Shown here: piece by piece, positions 34,687 to 42,372 of the stretch
Layout: the number at the start of each line of letters is the position of its first letter
Numbering within the stretch: the first letter of the stretch is position 1
NCBI GenBank assembly: GCA_036504875.1
Contig: DASXUK010000003.1
Location: 124,001-188,000, forward strand
From: JACPFJ01 sp036504875
Lineage (GTDB): Bacteria; Desulfobacterota; Desulfuromonadia; Geobacterales; Pseudopelobacteraceae
Direction: 5' to 3'
Length of the DNA: 64,000 bases
Made by a program: the position numbers and the translations under genes
The notes under the pieces: generated by a model
What the model saw: only the letters and a program-made list of their open reading frames with translations
The model's database searches: none
What the model was told of the DNA's origin: nothing

Positions 34687-35664
34687 ATGTCGACTGACTT
34701 CTGGCCCAAATGCAAAGGTTTTGCTCATCAGGCTGCCACAAGGCAGTATCTTTCCTCCAATAACGAAGAGCAGAGCGCCTCCGCAAAGGAAGACAGCTAC
34801 CCCGAGCAGATCAACCTTCCCTTCAATTTTTCTCTCATCAAAGAAGATTTCAAGCTGGTTTCTCCTTCTGAACAGGAACCGTCTGAGAAAGGCGCCTGGG
34901 CTATCATCCAGGGCAATAACGCCGTGCTGATGGAAAAGGACAACCAGCTAATACTGCCGGAGAACGACCTGCCGGAGTGGCTGACGCCTAAACAGACGCC
35001 GCTCTGCATCGGCCTGTGGCAGGGACGACCGCTGCGGGCTTTTAACATCAGCACCAAGCTCTCTCTGCAAGCACCCTTTACTGCGGAGGCCTTTAATGCC
35101 GCCGAACAACGGCTGGATATGCAGACCCTGACTCTGGTGGGACTGGCCAAACAGATCCTGCATTGGGAGCATCAAAGCCGTTTCTGTCCGGTCTGCGGAT
35201 TGCCAACCGGACGTATCCCCCTCACCTGGGGTAAAAAATGCAGCGACTGTGTCAGCGAGCACTTTCCTCACATCCACCCCTGTTCAATTATACTGGTCCG
35301 ACGCGACAACCAGGTCCTCCTGACCCGCAAAGCAGAATGGCTGCCAGGCCGCTACAGCCTGGTAGCTGGCTTCCTGGATTTTGGAGAATCACTGGAGGAG
35401 TGTGCGATTCGCGAAGTGCGCGAGGAAACCGGCATCGAGATCAAAAACGTGCGCTACGTCGGCAGCCAGAACTGGCCTTTTCCAGCCCAACTAATGGCCG
35501 GTTTTGTAGCTGATTATGCCGGAGGTGAGATCATCGTTGATCGCGCCGAACTGGAAGATGCCGCCTGGTTCTCCATCGACGCCCTGCCCTCGCTACCCCC
35601 CAAGCGCAGCATTGCCAGGTACATCATCGATAATTTTGCCAACTTGCATATTCAAGACTCTTAA
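34687..35664 (+). CDS. nudC: NAD+ (NADH) pyrophosphatase NudC, Nudix family
   Basis: 325 residues from ATG 34687 (AAGGA nine bases upstream). Zinc ribbon with CPVCG and CSDC (about 177-200), Nudix box GFLDFGESLEECAIREVREE (about 233-252) followed by TGIEI, and the NADH-specific segment GSQNWPFPAQLMAGF. Hydrolyses NAD(H) or removes NAD caps from RNA. Divergent from mltG with only 103 bp between starts, and followed by the second intergenic repeat. Confidence 0.92.
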   Translation: MSTDFWPKCKGFAHQAATRQYLSSNNEEQSASAKEDSYPEQINLPFNFSLIKEDFKLVSPSEQEPSEKGAWAIIQGNNAVLMEKDNQLILPENDLPEWLTPKQTPLCIGLWQGRPLRAFNISTKLSLQAPFTAEAFNAAEQRLDMQTLTLVGLAKQILHWEHQSRFCPVCGLPTGRIPLTWGKKCSDCVSEHFPHIHPCSIILVRRDNQVLLTRKAEWLPGRYSLVAGFLDFGESLEECAIREVREETGIEIKNVRYVGSQNWPFPAQLMAGFVADYAGGEIIVDRAELEDAAWFSIDALPSLPPKRSIARYIIDNFANLHIQDS

Positions 35665-35671
35665 AACATAC

Positions 35672-35863
35672 CGAAAGCTTGATCTCACAAAGCTCACAGA
35701 GCACACGGAGAAAGACAAAAACTGTCACCCCATAACTAAACCTGCAGTAACAATTCACAACCTCCCCACTTATTTCGGTAAAATCTGCTGATCTTTTTTT
35801 GATTTTCTCTGCGCCTCTGTGAGCTCTAGCGAACGAAGTGAGCGAGTGAGAGAAAGCTTTTGA
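35672..35863. repeat. Intergenic palindromic repeat, copy 2
   Basis: Arms GATCTCACAAAGCTCACAGA and CTCTGCGCCTCTGTGAGCTC, the right one followed by TAGCGAACGAAGTGAGCGAG as in copy 1. The centre differs from copy 1. The rest of the gap up to 35947 shows nothing but a C-rich stretch. Confidence 0.75.
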
Positions 35864-35947
35864 TCTTGTGAATATCTTGGAGGTTTCCCCCTACCCCCCG
35901 CTCACATCTGCCCTTGCGACTAATGCTTATCGCTGTAAAATTCAATT

Positions 35948-36619
35948 ATGCGAATACTAATTGTTGAGGATGAAATCAAGACTGCCGAATACCTGCGTAA
36001 AGGTTTTTCGGAGAATGGGTTTGTGGCCGATGTCGCCAATCGCGGCGAAGACGGCCTGCACCTGGCTGTGACCGGTGATTACGATCTCATCATCCTGGAC
36101 GTCGGCTTACCTGAGCGTTCGGGTTGGTCAGTGCTTTCGGAATTACGTCGCAGCGGTAAGGAGATGCCGGTGCTCTTCTTAACCGCGCGAGATGCTGTTG
36201 AGGATCGCATCAAGGGACTGGAACTGGGAGCCGATGATTATCTGGTCAAACCTTTTGTTTTTTCAGAACTATTGGCTCGAGTAAGAACCATACTGCGGCG
36301 CGGGCCTTTACGCCAGCCGGACGTCTTGACGATAGGCGATCTGGTGATAGATCTTGTGCGCCACAAGGCAACGCGCAGCAACCAGCGACTTGACCTGACC
36401 CCCAAGGAGTTTTCACTGCTTTCGCTGCTTGCCCGCCGGGCCGGCGAGGTGGTTTCACGTACTCTGATAGCCGAACAGATCTGGGACATGAATTTCGACA
36501 GCGACACCAATGTTGTGGATGTTGCTGTGCGCAGGCTGCGGGCCAAGGTTGATGACCCATTCGATAAGAAATTGATCCACACCTTGCGGGGGGTTGGCTA
36601 TGTCCTGGAGGAGCGTTAA
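35948..36619 (+). CDS. OmpR-family response regulator
   Basis: 223 residues: receiver domain with phospho-acceptor about D51 (LIILDVGLPE), T in FLTARDA, K in LVKPFVF; winged-helix output domain with RLDLTPKEFSLLSLLARR and DTNVVDVAVRRLRAKVDDPF, closest in style to CusR/CopR-type regulators. It overlaps the kinase gene by 20 nt. It sits just before the cytochrome cluster, whose promoter has a long direct repeat that could be its operator. Confidence 0.93.
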   Translation: MRILIVEDEIKTAEYLRKGFSENGFVADVANRGEDGLHLAVTGDYDLIILDVGLPERSGWSVLSELRRSGKEMPVLFLTARDAVEDRIKGLELGADDYLVKPFVFSELLARVRTILRRGPLRQPDVLTIGDLVIDLVRHKATRSNQRLDLTPKEFSLLSLLARRAGEVVSRTLIAEQIWDMNFDSDTNVVDVAVRRLRAKVDDPFDKKLIHTLRGVGYVLEER

Positions 36620-38096
36620 AAAACCTGCCGGCTCAGAACTACCACGCCGCAGATGGTCGATCACCCAGCGACTCGTCATCACCTATACCTTTTCCGCGAT
36701 TGCCATGCTTGCCATTACCGCTGTTTTCCTTAACTGGACCCTGCACAGCTCGTTATTGAAAGCTGAAGAGGATTATATCGATGACCGTATCCGTGTTTAC
36801 CGGGCCATCATCGAACACAGCCCGGATTTTCTCTATTCCATAATGCAGGACATTGAATGGCAGGGATCGTTTGTAAAATTTCCTCAATATTATGCCCGCA
36901 TTCTAAATGAAAGATGTCACACCATCATTGAAACAATCCATATGAATGAGCTTATTCCACCCGAGCGCTTTCCTGATCCGTGCATTTTCACCAAAGCGGA
37001 ACAAGAGCGGACTCGCGCGAGAAAACATGTTGTCTATGTCGGCCGGAATGGCCGTTCCTATCTTTTGGAATCCTACTGGACGGAAAAGCTTCAACCGCAA
37101 CAACGGGTTGCCATTCAAATTGCGGTCGACATAACCTCTCAGGAGAGCCTCATACGAACCAATCAGCAAAGGATGGTGGCAATCATAATGCTGGGAATTA
37201 TTTTTGCCGGTCTTTTCAGTGTAATAGTTGCCCGTCGTGTTTTAAGCCCGCTTAACGAACTGGCTGAAACAGCCAAACAGATAACCTTCGACAAGATCAG
37301 CATCAGCGCCACGGATCCGGAATCCTGGCCGGTAGAGCTGCAAACCCTGGCGCTAGCTTTCAATGACATGCTGGCGCGCCTGCGAGATTCCTTCACCCGT
37401 CTGTCCCAGTACACATCCAATCTGGCCCATGAGTTACGGACCCCGATCAATAATCTGATGGGTGAGGCTGAAGTGGCCCTGTCACAGGAACGCAGCCTTG
37501 AAGAGTATCGCAATGTACTTGAGTCGGGGCTGGAAGAACATATGCGGCTTTCGCGCATGATCGATGCGCTGCTTTTTCTGGCAAGAGCCGAACATCCTTC
37601 TCACCTCATGGAGCATGTAATCTTTTCGCCACTGGAAGAGATCGAAAGGGTATGCAGTTTTTATGAAGCGCTGGCTGAAGAAAAGCAGGCCCGCTTCTCC
37701 TGGGGTGGCAGCGGCAAGATTGAAGGTGATCCGACCCTGTTTCGGAGGATAATGAGCAACCTGATCTCCAATGCTCTTTATTACTCCGGTGCTGGTGTAA
37801 ATATTGATATGCAGGTTAAAGAATCTGCTCGTTTTACCGAAATCACGGTTAGCGACAGCGGCTATGGCATTGCAGAAGAAGATCTGAGCAAAATATTCGA
37901 CCGTTTCTACCGTGTCATGACCAGTCGTTCCAGCAATCCCCAAGGCTCCGGACTTGGACTCTCAATTGTGAAATCCATCATGGACCTGCATCATGGCACC
38001 GTCAGCATACGAAGCGCTCATGGACAAGGAACCACCATAACCTTGCGCTTTCCTTCCCCCCGCTCCACCAAAAAACCCTCCACCTCCACCCAATGA
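36600..38096 (+). CDS. Sensor histidine kinase (heavy-metal-sensor type)
   Basis: 498 residues from ATG 36600, inside the end of the regulator gene. Transmembrane helices at about 26-48 and 196-215 enclose a periplasmic domain of about 150 residues with two Cys (ERCHTII, PDPCIFT). HAMP follows (RRVLSPLNELAETAKQI), then the H-box NLAHELRTPINNL (H about 277), N-box MSNLISNALYYS, DSGYGI and GSGLGLSIV. The layout is that of CusS/CopS-like kinases; the ligand could be a metal or another signal. Partner of the OmpR-type regulator. Confidence 0.92.
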   Translation: MSWRSVKKPAGSELPRRRWSITQRLVITYTFSAIAMLAITAVFLNWTLHSSLLKAEEDYIDDRIRVYRAIIEHSPDFLYSIMQDIEWQGSFVKFPQYYARILNERCHTIIETIHMNELIPPERFPDPCIFTKAEQERTRARKHVVYVGRNGRSYLLESYWTEKLQPQQRVAIQIAVDITSQESLIRTNQQRMVAIIMLGIIFAGLFSVIVARRVLSPLNELAETAKQITFDKISISATDPESWPVELQTLALAFNDMLARLRDSFTRLSQYTSNLAHELRTPINNLMGEAEVALSQERSLEEYRNVLESGLEEHMRLSRMIDALLFLARAEHPSHLMEHVIFSPLEEIERVCSFYEALAEEKQARFSWGGSGKIEGDPTLFRRIMSNLISNALYYSGAGVNIDMQVKESARFTEITVSDSGYGIAEEDLSKIFDRFYRVMTSRSSNPQGSGLGLSIVKSIMDLHHGTVSIRSAHGQGTTITLRFPSPRSTKKPSTSTQ

Positions 38097-38120
38097 ATCA
38101 GCGAATAACCCTCCCTACTA

Positions 38121-38274
38121 CAACCTTTCAAAAATGTAATCTTTGCGTCACGCTTTGGTAATGATCAGGCCGATAAAGTGCCTGACAGAAATGATTTGGA
38201 TTCTGACCGGAATGACAGCGGCAATAAATCTTCCAACCTGTCAAAAATGTAATGTCGTTGTAACGCTTTTGTCA
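38121..38274 (+). promoter_or_regulatory. Two 40-bp direct repeats, candidate response-regulator operators
   Basis: Copy 1 (38121-38160) and copy 2 (38234-38274) share CAACCT, TCAAAAATGTAAT, an ACGCTTT block and the following TGATCA/GAATCA part, with 113-bp spacing. Copy 2 covers the -35 element, as is typical for OmpR-type activators. The TCS genes end 25 bp upstream. Assignment to that regulator is inference. Confidence 0.5.
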
Positions 38275-38287
38275 GAATCAATATTGT
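38258..38287 (+). promoter_or_regulatory. Probable sigma70 promoter of the omcS-like gene
   Basis: TTGTAA, 18-nt spacer, TATTGT; start expected near 38294, giving a leader of about 180 nt that contains the riboswitch. Confidence 0.45.
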
Positions 38288-38362
38288 AGTTTGTATTTAA
38301 GTTTGCAGCATCCGGCCCGAAATGAAGTTATCTGTCCACCTGGCGAAAGCCGCAACCCAAAC

Positions 38363-38452
38363 GCCTCTGAAAAGAGTAAACCCATCGAAAGGTGGGGACA
38401 CAAAACCACAGGTCCTAAGTTTTTTATGAACCGGACAGCTGGGTCGCCTGAG
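38363..38452 (+). ncRNA. GEMM-I riboswitch, A20 variant (predicted cGAMP type)
   Basis: AGTAAACC, CATC-GAAA-GGTG hairpin (38383-38394), GGGACACAAAACC, CAGGTCCTAAG (tetraloop receptor half CCTAAG at 38414), TATGA, then GGACAGCTGGGTCGCC. Order and spacing align by eye with the c-di-GMP-I aptamer Vc2. The base matching Vc2 G20 is A (38375); A20 is the known mark of Geobacter GEMM-Ib RNAs that prefer 3',3'-cGAMP. No clear terminator follows, so control may be at the RBS or through alternative pairing of the 3' strand. Confidence 0.85.
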
Positions 38453-38475
38453 AGTAAAAAAATGGAGAGCGTAAA

Positions 38476-39786
38476 ATGAAGAAAGGTATCAACGTAGTAC
38501 TCGCAACAGCAGTCGCGCTTTTGATCAGCGCACCAGCCTTTGCCTTTCACGCCGGCGGCGTCGCCGAGTGTGAAGGCTGTCACACCATGCACAACTCGGA
38601 TGCAGGAGCAGCTGTAGCGACCGGCCTGCCCCAGTACCAGTCCGGCCCGTACCTCCTCAAGGCTAATGACGCCTCCGGCGCCTGTCTGAACTGCCACAAC
38701 TCGGCCGACACCGCACCAACCGGCTACCACATCTCCACCGACGCTTCCAAGCTCGGCCCAGGCCTTGCCCCAGTTGAAGCTACCCCCGGCGGCGACTTTG
38801 CATGGTTGAAGAAAAGCTATGCCTTTGCAATCCGCGGAACCGCCACGACTGAAGATGGTGATCGCCACGGCCACAACATCATTGCCTCCGACTATGGCTA
38901 CACCGCTGACAAAACCCTGACCACCGCACCCGGCGGCACCTATCCCGCTACCAACCTGGCCTGCTCCAGCTGCCATGATCCCCACGGCAAATACCGTCGT
39001 TTTGCCGACGGTACTCAGGCCACCACCGGCCTGCCGATCTTCAACTCCGGTTCTTATGGCACTAGCGCCAGTCCGACCGCCGGCTTATCAGCAGTGGGTG
39101 TCTACCGCATCCTGGGCGGCGTAGGCTATCAGCCCAAATCACTCTCCGGCTCCTATGCCTTTACCAATCCGGCTCCTGATGCAGTAGCCCCTTCCAGCTA
39201 CAACCGTCTTGAGACCACCAGTCAGACCCATGTGGCCTACGGCCAGGGTATGTCCGAGTACTGCGCCAACTGCCACACCAAGATGCTTGAGAACAGCTTC
39301 ACCTCCGGCATGAAAGGCCTGGTCCACCCGGCCGGCAACAACGCCAAACTGACCGCTCCGATCATTGCCAACTACAATAGCTATGTAACCTCGGGCATTA
39401 TGACCAACACCGACCCGACCAAGGCCTTCAGCTCATTGGTTCCCTTTGAACTCGGCACCAATGACTACACCAAGCTGAAGCCGCTGGCTCTTACCGCTGA
39501 CACAGCCGACCAGTCCGCTACCGCCAGCAGCAACGTCTCCTGCCTCTCCTGCCACCGCGCACACGCTTCTGGCTTTGAGAGCATGACTCGCTACAACCTG
39601 GTCAATGAGTTCATGACCATTGCCGACGTCGCCGGTGTAGCTCAGTACGATGCCAGCACCACAGAAGGCAAGATCAACCACGGCAAGAACGTTGCCGAGC
39701 AGACCGCCGCTTACTATGGCCGCCCTGCAACCGCCTTTGGCCCCAATGCACGTGACCTTTGCAACAAGTGCCACGCCAAAGACTAG
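38476..39786 (+). CDS. omcS: OmcS-like hexaheme c-type cytochrome (filament-forming family)
   Basis: 436 residues; signal peptide ends APAFA (residue 23). Six CxxCH motifs: CEGCH, CLNCH, CSSCH, CANCH, CLSCH, CNKCH, the last four residues from the end (CHAKD). The mature start FHAGGVAECEGCHTMH, the GDFAWLKKSY region, GGTYPATNL, CHDPHGKYRRF, GGVGYQPKSLSGSYAF and the C-terminus follow G. sulfurreducens OmcS almost block by block. OmcS polymerises into extracellular nanowires in which His16 ligates a heme of the next subunit; that His is present. The gene is under the riboswitch, with RBS GGAG, and a terminator follows. Confidence 0.9.
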   Translation: MKKGINVVLATAVALLISAPAFAFHAGGVAECEGCHTMHNSDAGAAVATGLPQYQSGPYLLKANDASGACLNCHNSADTAPTGYHISTDASKLGPGLAPVEATPGGDFAWLKKSYAFAIRGTATTEDGDRHGHNIIASDYGYTADKTLTTAPGGTYPATNLACSSCHDPHGKYRRFADGTQATTGLPIFNSGSYGTSASPTAGLSAVGVYRILGGVGYQPKSLSGSYAFTNPAPDAVAPSSYNRLETTSQTHVAYGQGMSEYCANCHTKMLENSFTSGMKGLVHPAGNNAKLTAPIIANYNSYVTSGIMTNTDPTKAFSSLVPFELGTNDYTKLKPLALTADTADQSATASSNVSCLSCHRAHASGFESMTRYNLVNEFMTIADVAGVAQYDASTTEGKINHGKNVAEQTAAYYGRPATAFGPNARDLCNKCHAKD

Positions 39787-39821
39787 TCTGAAAACTGAAA
39801 TGGAAGTAACTGCTTGAATAG

Positions 39822-39852
39822 ATGGCCGGGGTGTATGCTCCGGCCATTTTTT
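39822..39852 (+). terminator. Intrinsic terminator after the omcS-like gene
   Basis: ATGGCCGG/CCGGCCAT stem, 10-nt loop, T6. Read-through would be needed for downstream genes unless they have their own promoter, so it probably makes the filament cytochrome the most abundant product. Confidence 0.8.
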
Positions 39853-39896
39853 ACATTGAAAAAGATCCCATTCGAACCGGGATAGGGGGCATCAAC

Positions 39897-40835
39897 ATGT
39901 TCGGTTTTTATTTTCACAAGATCTTCAGATGGATCATATCTGCTCAAATGTCTGCCACACTCACTCTAGTGCTGCTCAGCGCCTGCGGAGAAGACTCCTC
40001 GACGCTGAACCAATTATCAGTCGGTAAGACCACCGTGGCCAAAGGTTCTGAAGTTGCTTCACTTCCCAGACATGGAAAACCGAGACTGAACTCAGCGCCC
40101 GCCAAAGCATTATTCGGAATGATCTATACCAACATGTCCAACAATCGCGAATACATATTCGATGGTGCCGAGTGGGTACCGCACGACCAATCTGTAGATA
40201 ACTACTACAACACCAAATCACCCCTCAAAGCAGTTGCTTTGATTGCAGAAGAGGTTTGTAGCGAGGGGGATCCAGCCTGCACCCCTACCGGCGCACATGG
40301 TGGACCTGCAACCCAGCCGGCCGGGCATTACAGCTTCGACTGCAAGGTCTGTCACAAGATCGGCGGACGCCTGGTTTTTGATAAATATGGTCCAGCCTAC
40401 GCGGCGGGCAAGGCTGCCCCTAGCTTCGACGCCAACACCAAGACCTGCTCCAACATAGCCTGCCATGGTGTTCCGGCCGGCACATTCAGCTACTACTTTC
40501 CTGGCGGAGATGGCGAACCGGTGCTAAATACCGTCAACTATGGCGGCACAGTCGCCGGCCCGACCCCATCCTGGTACTCTATCGGGGCTTCCGGCTGTAA
40601 GGCCTGTCATGGCGACCCGCCTCTGAATGGCTCGAATGGCTCCAATGCCTGGCACAGCGGCTATCATGGCGGTGGTGGCCCCAGCAGCCCACAAAATCAA
40701 TGCCAGTTTTGTCATCCCGACGCCAGCAGCCCCAACAATGGTATTGGTGACATCATCACCAACCCCTTGCTGCATGCCAATGGTACGGTTAATGTGCAAG
40801 CGACCTTCAAATCCTCCTGTTTCAGTTGCCACTGA
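39897..40835 (+). CDS. Lipoprotein multiheme cytochrome with CxxxxCH and CxxCH sites
   Basis: 312 residues from ATG 39897; longer frames start inside the preceding terminator. Lipobox LLSAC (about residue 30). Heme motifs: CKVCH, CSNIACH (a CX4CH site), CKACH, CQFCH and CFSCH, the last His being the final residue. The mix of CxxxxCH and CxxCH recalls the Geobacter-rich CxxxxCH/CxxCH domain family. Anchored to the outer membrane, it may pass electrons to the filament. Its place between two OmcS-like genes supports this; the exact role is inference. Confidence 0.85.
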   Translation: MFGFYFHKIFRWIISAQMSATLTLVLLSACGEDSSTLNQLSVGKTTVAKGSEVASLPRHGKPRLNSAPAKALFGMIYTNMSNNREYIFDGAEWVPHDQSVDNYYNTKSPLKAVALIAEEVCSEGDPACTPTGAHGGPATQPAGHYSFDCKVCHKIGGRLVFDKYGPAYAAGKAAPSFDANTKTCSNIACHGVPAGTFSYYFPGGDGEPVLNTVNYGGTVAGPTPSWYSIGASGCKACHGDPPLNGSNGSNAWHSGYHGGGGPSSPQNQCQFCHPDASSPNNGIGDIITNPLLHANGTVNVQATFKSSCFSCH

Positions 40836-40992
40836 CGGATCACACGGCAAGGGTAGTTGTATCGTAAAACAAGCATGATAAACTTTCAGAGCCGTTTATA
40901 ACTTCACCTTTTCCACCAATAGTTGAAAAACAGCGCAATCTGCTCTCAATCAGCAGGTTGCCGACTCCGGCAGCAAAAATGATGGGGGCGAT

Positions 40993-42318
40993 ATGTACCA
41001 TCCATCAATCAAAATGGTTCTAAAAATCCTTATAGTTTTTGCAGCACTACTGGTTAGTACCGACAGTGGGTTTGCTTTTCATGATGGGGGGGTCGGTGAA
41101 TGCGAGGGCTGCCATACCATGCATAATTCCTACGAAGGCATCTCCCAGACACCCACCAGCGCCCCCGGTGTGACGAATAAATACCTTTTAAAGGGGAGCG
41201 AACAGAGCTCGGTTTGCCTTAATTGCCATCAAAAGGTCGGTGATGCTGGGCCAACCAGCTTTCACGTGAGTACCGCCGATAATGACATGCCGGCCGGCAC
41301 CCCGCCCCGACAACTTACACCCGGCGGAGACTTTGGCTGGCTTAAGAAAAACTATATCTGGATTCCAACTCTCGGAGGGACGACCCAAACCAGCACCGGC
41401 GACAGTCATGGTCACAACATTACTGCCCAGGACTATGGGTATTTTGCGGATTCCTATCGAAGTACATCTCCGGGCGGCAGCTACCCGGCCGCCAGCCTCG
41501 GATGCACCAGCTGCCATGATCCCCACGGCAGATACCGCCGTTTGCAGGACGGCAGCATCCGAACCAGCGGACTGCCAATCAGGGATTCCGGGTCCCTGGT
41601 CAGCAGTCCAATTCCGGACGCGCAGAACTCGATCGGCGCCTACCGGCTTTTGGGCGGCGCCGGGTATCAGCCGAAATCGCTTACCGCCGGTCTGGCCTTT
41701 GTGAATAACCCACCGGCAGCTGTAGCGCCCGATATCTACAACCGTTCCGAAGCCAGCACCCAGACCAGGGTCGCCTATGGTACCGGCATGTCGGACTGGT
41801 GCCGAAACTGCCACGCCAACATTCATAAGGACACACCCGGGATAAGCCTGCCCAAACACCCGGCCGGCCCGGATGGTGGCCAGTTAAGAGGAAGCAACAT
41901 CAGCACCTACTACAATCAATACATCAAGGATGGCAATCTGACCGGAGTGGTTACCAACTCATATTTGTCACTGGTCCCCTTCGAGGTCGGCACATCCAAT
42001 TACGACACCCTGAAAGCGATCATTACCACCTCCCCTTACATGGGACCGGATACATCCAGCGACGCCCCGGTGGTTATGTGTCTGAGCTGCCACCGGGCCC
42101 ATGCCAGCGGCTGGGACCGGGGCATGCGCTGGAACAACAAGGCGGCCAAGATAGTCCATAACGGTTCTTACTCCCAGGAAAGTGACCCGTTCCAACCTTT
42201 TGGACAGGGAAGAACCGCACTTGAGGCAGTCAGGGCCTATTACGATATTCCAGCCACCTCCTTTGCCAGCGAGCAGAACCCTCTCTGTTACAAGTGCCAT
42301 GCCAGCGGACAAAAATAG
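40993..42318 (+). CDS. Second OmcS/OmcT-like hexaheme cytochrome
   Basis: 441 residues; signal peptide ends GFA before FHDGG (about residue 28). Six CxxCH: CEGCH, CLNCH, CTSCH, CRNCH, CLSCH, CYKCH. It keeps the OmcS framework including the bridging His (CEGCHTMH), GDFGWLKKNY, GGSYPAASL, CHDPHGRYRRL, GGAGYQPKSL and CLSCHRAHASGW. RBS GGGGG four bases before ATG. In G. sulfurreducens omcS is followed by the similar omcT; this gene may be its counterpart. It can in principle form or join filaments. Confidence 0.88.
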   Translation: MYHPSIKMVLKILIVFAALLVSTDSGFAFHDGGVGECEGCHTMHNSYEGISQTPTSAPGVTNKYLLKGSEQSSVCLNCHQKVGDAGPTSFHVSTADNDMPAGTPPRQLTPGGDFGWLKKNYIWIPTLGGTTQTSTGDSHGHNITAQDYGYFADSYRSTSPGGSYPAASLGCTSCHDPHGRYRRLQDGSIRTSGLPIRDSGSLVSSPIPDAQNSIGAYRLLGGAGYQPKSLTAGLAFVNNPPAAVAPDIYNRSEASTQTRVAYGTGMSDWCRNCHANIHKDTPGISLPKHPAGPDGGQLRGSNISTYYNQYIKDGNLTGVVTNSYLSLVPFEVGTSNYDTLKAIITTSPYMGPDTSSDAPVVMCLSCHRAHASGWDRGMRWNNKAAKIVHNGSYSQESDPFQPFGQGRTALEAVRAYYDIPATSFASEQNPLCYKCHASGQK

Positions 42319-42372
42319 ATGCGCTGAAAAATTTTCGATCTTGCAAGCTGAAAATATAACCGGAGCGCGCTG

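Larger units (their letters stand above)
38097..38475. other. 379-bp regulatory region of the cytochrome cluster
   Basis: Contains, in order, two copies of a 40-bp direct repeat (38121 and 38234), a probable sigma70 promoter (38258-38287) and a GEMM-I riboswitch (38363-38452), then the RBS GGAGAG before the ATG at 38476. No ORF. Confidence 0.75.

Noticed and set aside
38281..38362. A second (tandem) GEMM aptamer upstream of the first
   Set aside because: GCGAAAGC is present but the core GGGAC-CAAA-CC block and the 3' strand are missing.
38278..38985. 235-residue minus-strand frame across riboswitch and omcS start
   Set aside because: Gly/Val-rich shadow of the cytochrome coding strand.
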